NCBI GenBank assembly: GCA_029448655.1
Contig: JACCLO010000021.1
Location: 186,001-250,000, forward strand
From: Wolfiporia cocos
Lineage: Eukaryota; Basidiomycota; Agaricomycetes; Polyporales; Phaeolaceae
DNA length: 64,000 nt
Direction of reading: 5' to 3'
Shown here: in pieces, positions 56,684 through 64,000 of the stretch
How the letters are laid out: every line of letters begins with the position of its first letter
Position numbering within the stretch: the first letter of the stretch is position 1
The notes under the pieces: generated by a model
Database searches by the model: none
What the model saw: only the letters and a program-made list of their open reading frames with translations
What the model was told of the DNA's origin: nothing
Program-made: the position numbers and the translations under genes

Positions 56684-57591
56684 AAGGCTCCAACCATATA
56701 ATATACATGTACAGAAAATCGGTAAATACATGGTATATGGTATATACATAGTATATACATATTATATACATGGTTTTTGGATGGTAAATTCTTAGACATC
56801 TTGGCATAGCCATTGCTTTACCCATATGGCTATGGAGATTGTCTCTTCCTTTAATGACATGCTACAGGTATCAGCACTTGGCTGATGTGAGGAAAAAATT
56901 GGTGTCCAACATTCAACAACCACACTAGTAGCAGGAATGGCTTAGGAATTGTGCACAATGTGTGAGGTAGTGGAAAACTTGTATGCATATTATATACATG
57001 GTTTTTGGATGGTAAATTCTTAGACATCTTGGCATAGCCATTGCTTTACCCATATGGCTATGGAGATTGTCTCTTCCTTTAATGACATGCTACAGGTATC
57101 AGCACTTGGCTGATGTGAGGAAAAAATTGGTGTCCAACATTCAACAACCACACTAGTAGCAGGAATGGCTTAGGAATTGTGCACAATGTGTGAGGTAGTG
57201 GAAAACTTGTATGCATGAGTCTAATGCATGATGCAATCACTATGTAGGATGATATATGGCATAAAATAAATCTGATCTTACCTTCCACCAATGAGAGGGT
57301 AAGCAAAGCATGTGATATATGTCTTGACATCTTTGCATTTGTGTGGCAGCCACCCGATTGTCCAAATCTCATATCACCACTGCACTGTACATTCTGTAAG
57401 ACATGTAACTAGTTCAAACACACTATTCAAATCATCAATTAAGGGTCTAATATGAATGCAGTCACAACAACCATATACCATATAATATACCATGTATATA
57501 CCATGTACTCGGCCACATATAAATATATGTATATAGTATATATATAAAACCATGTATACATGGTATATACATTATATGGTTGGAGCCTTAG
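56684..57591. mobile_element. AT-rich 908-bp inverted-repeat element with 8-bp duplication
   Basis: The left end AAGGCTCCAACCATATAAT is repeated inverted at the right end (about 57572-57590). TATTACAT flanks both sides (56676-56683 and 57592-57599). An 8-bp duplication suggests the hAT superfamily. Both inner flanks are dense in TATACATGG-type repeats. No transposase frame is visible. Confidence 0.6.
56761..57216 (+). repeat. Tandem duplication of a 228-bp unit
   Basis: ATTATATACATGGTTTTTGG starts at 56761 and again at 56989, and the two 228-bp units appear virtually identical, so the duplication is recent. It lies inside the AT-rich element. Confidence 0.85.
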
Positions 57592-57599
57592 TATTACAT

Positions 57600-57945
57600 C
57601 GCCGCCACCGAAATCTGCCGATTGCAAGTTTGATTAGAAAAAGAATAGAATCGGAGCGCAGATTGGCTTTCGGTGATTGCATAACATGGCTGCGACCATG
57701 GTTGCGTATCGAAGGAACTCTGCGGCTGCATTGTGTACTACTTGGGAAAGATCTAGCTGCATATCTACAATATTGCCCTGGCTAACGATTATGTTGACGC
57801 GTTGAGACTGCACAGTTCCTGGTGTTTTGACACCGTATACGCTTCAACATGAGTTGTTGATGTAGACCGGATTCCTTTATCATACAAAGTCTTATATATG
57901 TACCCGTGCTATTCGGTGGTACAGCGCAGTGACTTCCTCGAAGTC
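57600..57945. other. Spacer, possibly split coding by the AT-rich element
   Basis: 57600-57780 has an open plus-strand frame (LIRKRIESERR, ITWLRPWLRI) and 56172-56423 another, on either side of the element. Neither is recognisable. Confidence 0.2.
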
Positions 57946-59295
57946 CTAGATATAGTCATCACCAAAGTGGTTCATTCCTCCAGCGCTGCAGAGCTGCAAG
58001 GCGCTGCACCTCTTCGCCCTGTCTTCCGCGGTCTCCATCACCTCTTGCTCAAGAACGTCGTCGCGGTCCTGGTCCACGTGTTTGTGTGTTTTCGTTGACT
58101 CATCCATGCTTCTCTTCACGGACGCATGAATATCCGACAAGTGCACAAGCACCCGCGTCTGGGAGAACGGACGTGCCGCAAGCGCCTTCTTGATCGCCTT
58201 CAGCGTATCCTGCGGGCGATTCCCATGATCCCACTCGAGCTTAAATTCGCTCTCGTCTGAATACCGCTGACCGAGGACCAGGCGGGCTGGCTCGTCACTA
58301 GAACTGTCGGGCTTCATGCCTCGCGCCTCCACCTCGGCGGCAGCGCTCTTCCTCTCCAGTCGCGCCTCCATCAGCTTAGTGAATTTCACGAGCTCCGTCG
58401 TGACTTTCGTTCCTGCACGCAACCGACCCACCTTCAGCAGCGCCTTGACTGTCGCACGCAGCCGAGGAATCTCGACGGACTGCCATGCAAGATTGAACGG
58501 CCGGTCAGTGTAATAATCAAGGTTAAGAGAGAGCGTCTCAGGGAGCTGAATCGTGCCACAGAAGCCGCTTCTAGCACGCTGCAAGAGGTCGTTCTGCACA
58601 GCAGTCTCGAGGGGCGTGTAGCCCACACCATCTTCCATATATAGAGCATCAATGGGGCCTGCATCGGCGAGCAGTTCCGACATCGACGCAGCCTGGCGCT
58701 TGATGGCAATGTGCAGAGGTATCGAGCTCTCTGAATCGTGGAGGAGGAATGGTGTAACTTTAGTATCAACCAGCATGCGAACAAGGTCACTCTAGATCGT
58801 TTGACAGCTATGTGAAGAGGCTGTGGAGGGATTGAGGACACAAAGACCAACGCAAGCAATGTATGTACTCACAGTGTTGCGATTGAGCTTGTACTGTTGA
58901 TTAAGCATCCGTTCGACTGAATCTTGAGGGAGTTTATGCAATACATGGTGGAGCAACTTGACGTGGTTCACACTAGATTGAGCGCAGAGTATGTGGAGAA
59001 TGTTCCATCTTTACGAGCATTTATCTCAGCTAATACCTGGAGACATAAATTATATTACATACCTGCGACGATCAAGTTCGATTGGCGATATTCTGCGAAC
59101 ATGATCCTGCAAGCAGCTGGTTACATGAGCGGACCAAAGGCACAACAGAGTATAGGCATACTTAGCAAATAGTGCCCGTTCCATTTCTTCGCGATGGACC
59201 GCCAGAAGCGCCCTGAGAGTAACCAGCCTGTCACCCATGATCGCCGTCGTGATGGCGGACTCGTTCAACTGGTTCATCGACCATCCGAGCCACTG
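57946..59295 (-). pseudogene. Ankyrin-repeat protein gene, 5' end lost and one frameshift
   Basis: The last exon (to 57946) contains SSIPLHIAIKRQAASMSELL and GYTPLETAVQNDLL, ankyrin-type repeats, and then a charged C-terminal region of about 180 residues. An upstream exon ends LNRNT at a GTGAGT donor and continues as PLHIAVKRS after a CCACAG acceptor. Near 58790-58800 the frame then slips by one base before SDLVRMLVD. A further upstream segment (AIMGDRLVTLRALLAVHREE) runs into the LTR of A4 at 59296, so the N-terminus is cut off. Function unknown; ankyrin repeats mediate protein binding. The slip could be an assembly error. Confidence 0.5.
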
Positions 59296-60727
59296 TGACA
59301 CAAGCGTATTCTCAAGTAACTACTCAGGGGAATATTACTCACGTGGAAGCGTATTCCTAGTCTGAGGCTACTCAAGGCAACAAAGGCCAAGACGAGTCTG
59401 GGGTGCTCCCTGCTTGTCTGGCTGGTATATATGCTCGTAGGCTGTTTGTACATGTTTGGCTACTATACAGTATTACGTAAGCTGATAGACCGTTTAGAGT
59501 ATGGTAAACCCTATCGTAGGTGTAGAGCCACATCAAGGGTGTCCGGGGTCTGTGTAGGCACGTGTGGGGTGTTCGGGGTCCTTGCACGTGATGCATAGGC
59601 GGGCACTTAGATAAGATAAGGGTTGTTCCTAGTCGCAAGCTAGTTGGAGAAAATCGGCTTGTGACAGTACCCCCTCTTCTAGCTGCGTGTCCCCACGCCC
59701 AGCAATCACTTTGTACATAGTTTGGTCAACATGGCACGGGTGGTCTACGGTTTTGGTGCAAACGTGTGGGTTTGCGAGCTGGATGGTGTTTAGGACCGGG
59801 TAGATCCAGTATCCTTTCGATTCAGGTATAGTGGATTCTATCGGTTGTCCAACTCGTATTCTGTATTGCATAACCCGTGTTTGTGGACGACAGAACCAGA
59901 AGTTACAAGCGACGAGCTTCTTTTCATAGGCGTAAAAGGGTATGCTGCCTTTGACTAGAAGCGTAGTGTCTATGTCGTCGTATATGATGAACTCCTTCGG
60001 GTTCTCTCTAAGTCCCATTTCCTGAGCTTTTCGTTCGAAGTCCTCCCATTCTGGATCCCACTTAGTGTTAGAGTGGTCCCAACCAGCGAGTCTGTTTTTC
60101 CACTGGTTGCCTGGGGCGGATGGTCTAGCTTCAAAGAATTTTGTGACGAGCTCTTGGTAATGGTTCATTCCACGTTTTCGTTCCCATGTTTTAGTCCCGT
60201 CCGACCACTTGACTTCTAGCTCGACTTGCCCTCGGTCTTCCCTGGATTCGAGGATCCTGAGAGGCCTGCGAGTGTCATTGCCTTCCGTCAGTTCCTTGTG
60301 GTTCTGGTTGGGGAAGGTGGGCGGTGTGTATGGTAGGAGTAAGACCTCGTTGAATACTGGGTATATCCCGCGCATGTCTGCGGGGAGGTCTAGTTCGTAT
60401 GCTCCATGCCCGACCTTCTTCGTGACCTTGTACGGTCCAAACCGCTTGGAGTCAAGCTTCTTGGTTGGGTGGCCCATGTTTATGTTGCGGCCGTCGACCC
60501 AAACCAAGTCGCCTTCAGAGTACGATAGTGGCGATGCCCGTTTCCTATCGTAGTACTCTTTCATGCGTAGTTTAGCTTTCTTCAGGTTCTGTGAAGCGAG
60601 TTTGGATATGGTGTGCATGTGTTCAACCCAATCCCGTGCTACCCCCTCTTCTTGTTCCGGCGCCTCTACACCTGTGAAGGGGTGGTATCCGTGCGTAAGG
60701 TAAAAGGGACTATATCCCGTGCTACTG
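59296..60727 (-). mobile_element. Gypsy family A element A4, 3' end only
   Basis: 3' LTR 59296-59666 (371 bp, TGTCACAAGCC..CTTGTGTCA in minus orientation), preceded by the polypurine tract (AGAAGAGGGGGTAC) and by the polyprotein end. The element is cut at 60727 by gypsy B2; the remainder would lie beyond the window. The outer flank is CACTG (59291-59295). Confidence 0.85.
59629..60727 (-). pseudogene. A4 integrase C-terminus, chromodomain-like module and C-terminal domain
   Basis: An open frame from STGYSPFYLTHGYHPF at the B2 junction to a stop at 59629-59631 inside the 3' LTR. GPY/F (GPYKVTKKVGHGAYELDLP), the ILESREDRGQVELEVKWSDG module and the C-terminal domain (FWFC, VGQPIESTIP, HPCHVDQ, TQLEEGVLSQADF) are intact. 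No stop or frameshift is seen over 366 codons, so this copy supplies a clean third version of the C-terminal domain. Confidence 0.8.
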
Positions 60728-61435
60728 TGTTACGGGTCGAATACCCGTTCGTATATTCGAGTCGCGAATATAGATCGTTCTTCTGCACGTGGGCGTATAG
60801 CCGTATGCAAGGCAAATGCTCGTTAGATGCCTTCAAGTCCTAGGTGGAGTTCCTAGGAGATCGTATAATATCCAATACGCGTTAGAGGATATAATCTGTT
60901 CAGGTGCGAGTCTGATAGAATATAAGACTCGCCTAAGTCCGAGAAGTCAGTGTGCACTTCGAGGACTTAGTCGTTCGGTTGCTCGGGAGAGAAATACTGA
61001 GCGTAGTTTCCTACGTTTGAGAACGAGTATAAGACTTCTTGTTTATACAACAAGGTCGAGCTAAAGAGCCTCGACAGTAGGTACATTAGTTTATCTACTA
61101 CGTTGGGTTTCAGGGGTCAAGTCCGTCCCAGATGTCACCGATACTATCTACGCTATAGTATCAAACGTTTGATAGGTATGTAGTGATAGTCCTGAGACGA
61201 TAGATAGGTATGATGGCGGTTGAACGCCATCTATCAGCTAATAAACGATGAACATGAAACGGTGACAGAGTTGGATCTGTCAAAGGTGAAACGCGCCCTA
61301 TAGACTAGTACAACTGGGGATGCGCCCAGTAGAGTTACGAATAGCCAGGGGGGTTGGTTGCGCAACAAGTCCCTGTATCGTATTCGCCCAGTGGTGAGTT
61401 CTGTCGATATTCGAAAAATCAAAATAACCGTAACA
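60728..61435 (-). repeat. 3' LTR of B2 (708 bp)
   Basis: Plus-strand TGTTACGGGTCGAATACC..AAATAACCGTAACA; same family as the solo copies at 19.5, 21.3, 38.3, 38.8 and 48.1 kb. Confidence 0.9.
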
Positions 61436-61446
61436 TCACCCCCTCC

Positions 61447-64000
61447 CTAAGCATTCGTCGGCCTCGACGAATTTTCCAAGTTCCCCTCTTCAGAGTGCCT
61501 CGGCATCCTGCTCGTTGTAGATGTCGCCGTTCCCGCTGAGGGACGGGGTCGTAGGAGTTCGCCATACGAAGTGTTGGCGGCATTCATTCTGTCGATGACC
61601 TGGTTGATTGAGTCCACAAGTTCTGCAAATATAATCGGGGCAGTCGAGGATCCAGTGGTTAGCGGAACCACATTGTCGGCACGGCTGCTCAGGTGAGGGC
61701 CTCGCTGGTACCCGTAGGGAAGGGATATCGCGGAGGTATTCGTTATGCTGGTATCTCCAGTGGTGTGCGGCTCGGTGGAGGTTTCGTGCGGCCCACGTTG
61801 GTAGGGAGGCGGTGTCTCGTTCGTGCTCCCTCGCACCTCGCTCAAACTCCTCGCGGGTAATACTCTGCACTGATGGAGATCGTCGAATAGGCGGCGTGCT
61901 ATTCGCTCTTCGCTGTCGCGCTGGGGTAGCCCTAGGGCTCGCCGGGCGTGCAAGTGGTTCACGTCTCCCGTTGCCTCCCATACCAGAAATACGTGGCGTC
62001 GGGTCTCTAACTCCTGTTCGGCGGGCCCTCTGAGTCTCGGTAGGCAGCGGAAATAATACTCTATCGCCCTCCATAAAATCAAACGGCCTTGCAACTCGGC
62101 GTCGTTCGTCGGGGGTGAAAAAGCGGGCGGGTCGCGGTGTGTATTCGGGTCGGTTGGGAGCAACGTGCTCGCGATCCTCGAAGTCGTTGAGCGCGTGTCG
62201 TAGTCGGGCCGTTGTAGTGGCGGCCAATCGGTCGATAAGTCTGTCGGTGAGTAGCTCGAGTCCCTCCCTCTGCGCTCTGATCTGCCCCTCCATTCGGACG
62301 AGGTCCTCGGTGATGTTCTGGTACGAGCTGTAAACGTGGGTGAGGTCCTGCGCGATGTCGAAGAGGGCCGACCAGCCATCGGCTCGGCCAGCAAAAGGTC
62401 CCTCGGCCCTGTACCAGAGGAGGGCGTGTCTAATCTGCAGATGCTGGGGGGAGTACCTTCTTGGTGGCGTACCTCGCGGTCGGCCTTCTCGACGATCTGC
62501 ATCGCCAGGGGTCGTGGTACGGCGGGGGAGTTGGTGGCGAGTCGTCGACATACTATTACTGTCTTGTTTTCGAGTGTCGGGGTTGTCCTGACTCTCGTCC
62601 TGTGGTAGTCTTTTATCAGCTCCTTGGAATGCTCCAAGTCCACCTCATCTTCCCATGAGTTATCTGCCGTGGCATAGCCTTTCCACTTGACGAAGTACTG
62701 ATGCTTCTTCCCTCGCCATCTATCAGCCAAGATGGCTTCGACTTCGTATTCTTCTTGTCCCTTGATGATATCAGGTGGTGGCCGTAGGTAATTGGGTCCG
62801 TGCACCCTCGTTTCTCTGAACGGTTTTAGTAAGGCGGCATGGAATACCGGATGAATCTTCCAGTTCCTCGGTAACTGCAATCGGTATGTCGTGGGTCCCA
62901 TCTTTTCTGCGATGGTGAAGGGTCCCTCTCTTTTTGGTGCTAGTTTGTTCGATTCGTAGGGGATTGTTAGGTTCTTGGCATCGAGCCAGACCTTGTCCCC
63001 TTTCTCAAGCTTTGGCAGTTCTCTGAGGAACCGCCCTGCCATTCTTTTCTGGGCTAATTCATGCGCGATGAATGCCATCTTTCGCGCCTCTTTGATCTTT
63101 TTGATCCTGTCAACTGCTGCCGGGACGTTCCCTACTCTGTCATAATCTGGGAATCCCCTCGGGACGTATCCTAGGATTATTTCGAGCGGCGCTGGCCGGT
63201 TTTCGGTTCGTCTGGTGTTGTGCGCAAATTCGACGTCAGGCAATCGTTGTACCCATTGGAATGGGTCGTTCATGCAATAGATGCGAAGGTATACTTCGAT
63301 CTGTTGATTCATTCTTTCTGTCTGCCCGTCGGTCTGTGGATGGTACGCCGTACTCATCGCTGATTCTGTTCCCTGCAGCTTGCATAATTCCTTGAAAAGC
63401 TTTGATGCAAACTGCGGTCCTCTGTCTGAAATGATCTTTCGGGGGATGCCATATAGCCAGTAGATTTTCCGGTGAAATATCTCTGCCGCCCCTTCGCTAG
63501 TGATCGTTTTGTCGCATGGGGTGAGAGAGATGGCCTTGGATAGGCCATGGTCGACAATCACCATCATGGAGTCATACTTTCCGACTCTTGGCAGGTCGGT
63601 GACAAAATCGACCGAGCACTGTGAGAAGGGGAGGGCGTCTTCCCGTGTCGGTATTGGTTGCAACGGGGGTTTCAGCGGATTCCTATCAGGTTTCATCTGT
63701 TGACAGATTGCACAGCCCCGGACGTATTCCGCTATCATTGTTCCCATGTCAGGCCACCAAAAGTGGGTCGTAATCTGTACTGTTGTACCCCAGATCCCAG
63801 GGTGTCCGGCCGGGATTGTGTCGTGGTATTTTGAGATGACGTCCCGTCGAAGGCCCTCATCTTTCGGCACGTACATCCTGCCCCTGTAGAGCAGTATCCC
63901 ATCTGTTTGTTGCCATTCATTTGCGGTGGTTCTCGCGGGGAATTCGCCTGTGCCCCCTAGAGCGCGGATCGCCTGTTCCGCAGATTCATCTCGATTGTTG
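61447..64000 (-). CDS. B2 pol: integrase and chromodomain (5' end outside the window)
   Basis: Open from the window edge. The HHCC finger (YHDTIPAGHPG, CAICQQMK) is followed by the DDE core (SVDFVTDLP, SDRGPQFAS, HPQTDGQTERMNQ) and GPY/F (GPTTYRLQLP, IHPVFHAALLKPF). A canonical chromodomain comes next (EYEVEAILADRW, YFVKWKGYATADNSWED, ELIKDYH). Chromodomains guide such elements to heterochromatin. The frame stays open to 61447, but beyond about 62600 it overlaps the zinc-knuckle frame and is only partly coding; the region around 61970-62140 (NDAELQGRLILWRAIEYYF) looks genuinely constrained. RT and RNase H would be upstream, outside the window. Confidence 0.8.
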   Translation of the reverse strand, partial: NNRDESAEQAIRALGGTGEFPARTTANEWQQTDGILLYRGRMYVPKDEGLRRDVISKYHDTIPAGHPGIWGTTVQITTHFWWPDMGTMIAEYVRGCAICQQMKPDRNPLKPPLQPIPTREDALPFSQCSVDFVTDLPRVGKYDSMMVIVDHGLSKAISLTPCDKTITSEGAAEIFHRKIYWLYGIPRKIISDRGPQFASKLFKELCKLQGTESAMSTAYHPQTDGQTERMNQQIEVYLRIYCMNDPFQWVQRLPDVEFAHNTRRTENRPAPLEIILGYVPRGFPDYDRVGNVPAAVDRIKKIKEARKMAFIAHELAQKRMAGRFLRELPKLEKGDKVWLDAKNLTIPYESNKLAPKREGPFTIAEKMGPTTYRLQLPRNWKIHPVFHAALLKPFRETRVHGPNYLRPPPDIIKGQEEYEVEAILADRWRGKKHQYFVKWKGYATADNSWEDEVDLEHSKELIKDYHRTRVRTTPTLENKTVIVCRRLATNSPAVPRPLAMQIVEKADREVRHQEGTPPSICRLDTPSSGTGPRDLLLAEPMAGRPSSTSRRTSPTFTARTRTSPRTSSEWRGRSERRGRDSSYSPTDLSTDWPPLQRPDYDTRSTTSRIASTLLPTDPNTHRDPPAFSPPTNDAELQGRLILWRAIEYYFRCLPRLRGPAEQELETRRHVFLVWEATGDVNHLHARRALGLPQRDSEERIARRLFDDLHQCRVLPARSLSEVRGSTNETPPPYQRGPHETSTEPHTTGDTSITNTSAISLPYGYQRGPHLSSRADNVVPLTTGSSTAPIIFAELVDSINQVIDRMNAANTSYGELLRPRPSAGTATSTTSRMPRHSEEGNLENSSRPTNA
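61490..62551 (-). CDS. B2 downstream reading frame with zinc knuckles (353 codons)
   Basis: Starts at ATG 62551, just after the chromodomain, in a different frame from pol. The N-terminal half is helical with heptad character (ITEDLVRMEGQIRAQREGL, LTDRLIDRL). The C-terminal part has a canonical CCHC knuckle CRQCGSANHWILDC (C-x2-C-x4-H-x4-C) and a second CRTCGLNQPGHRQNEC (C-x2-C-x6-H-x4-C). Gag-like nucleic-acid-binding proteins have such knuckles, but in gypsy elements they normally sit at the 5' end. Comparison with B1 supports selection on this frame for 61495-61831. For about 61970-62140 the differences favour the pol frame instead, so the exact structure in the middle is unsettled. Confidence 0.6.
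   Translation of the reverse strand: MSTTRHQLPRRTTTPGDADRREGRPRGTPPRRYSPQHLQIRHALLWYRAEGPFAGRADGWSALFDIAQDLTHVYSSYQNITEDLVRMEGQIRAQREGLELLTDRLIDRLAATTTARLRHALNDFEDREHVAPNRPEYTPRPARFFTPDERRRVARPFDFMEGDRVLFPLPTETQRARRTGVRDPTPRISGMGGNGRREPLARPASPRATPARQRRANSTPPIRRSPSVQSITREEFERGAREHERDTASLPTWAARNLHRAAHHWRYQHNEYLRDIPSLRVPARPSPEQPCRQCGSANHWILDCPDYICRTCGLNQPGHRQNECRQHFVWRTPTTPSLSGNGDIYNEQDAEAL

Larger units (their letters stand above)
60728..64000 (-). mobile_element. Gypsy family B chromovirus B2 (5' part outside the window)
   Basis: 3' LTR 60728-61435, polypurine tract (complement of TCACCCCCTCCCTAA, 61436-61450), then leftward-reading coding up to the window edge. The integrase and chromodomain are clearly of the chromovirus type. 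It is inserted in A4. Confidence 0.88.

Noticed and set aside
60723..60727. A 5-bp target duplication for B2
   Set aside because: Only one side of B2 is in the window, so it cannot be tested.

Overview
The window reads as nuclear DNA of a basidiomycete fungus, most likely an agaricomycete. Host genes are split by many short introns (about 47 to 83 nt, GT..AG, CTNA-type branch sites). Proteins of basidiomycete type are present (an alpha-kinase, a TIGR04076-like protein, a flavin monooxygenase). More than half of the 64 kb is Ty3/gypsy-type LTR retrotransposon sequence in nested and decayed form. There are no bacterial-type operons, no CRISPR and no rRNA.

Layout. 1-8.7 kb is mostly host DNA: the 3' part of a coiled-coil gene, a two-exon orphan gene, a 985-bp hAT-type non-autonomous transposon with an 8-bp target duplication, a six-exon gene that fuses a SET domain to the tRNA adenosine deaminase subunit TAD3, and a TIGR04076-like gene. 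9-18.3 kb holds a fragment of gypsy family B joined to a nearly complete gypsy family A element (A1). 18.3-23.7 kb is a scrap yard of solo LTRs (families B and D), a 134-bp tandem LTR-end repeat, a gene fragment and a 79-bp minisatellite. 24-28.1 kb is a Nup153/Nup1-like nucleoporin gene broken by a 1.1-kb solo LTR and by one nonsense codon. An alpha-kinase gene lies tail to tail with it, followed by a 640-bp TA-flanked inverted-repeat element.

30.6-48.8 kb is a nest. A decayed family A element (A2) has a 2.6-kb palindromic element (E) inside its 5' LTR and a young family A element (A3, LTRs about 98.6% identical by hand count) inside its gag. A3 has in turn been hit by three solo LTRs (families B, F and G), and the B copy holds a second B copy. 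Nearly every step is marked by a clean 5-bp target duplication. 48.9-50.1 kb has a further G-type LTR and minisatellites. 50.2-52.9 kb is a well preserved 15-exon flavin monooxygenase gene. 53-57.6 kb holds relic LTRs, an inverted pair of tRNA-like repeats and an AT-rich 908-bp element. An ankyrin-repeat gene (58-59.3 kb) is cut at its 5' end by another family A copy (A4). A4 is itself cut by a family B element (B2) that runs off the window.

The retroelements are the most unusual content. Family A encodes one polyprotein of about 2,240 codons: gag, dUTPase, protease, RT, RNase H, integrase, a chromodomain-like module, and an unfamiliar C-terminal domain whose reading frame crosses the polypurine tract and ends inside the 3' LTR. 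Its primer-binding site is an 11-nt exact complement of the predicted RNA 5' end, which is the Tf1-type self-priming layout. Family B carries a zinc-knuckle reading frame downstream of its chromodomain. All numeric comparisons were made by eye.
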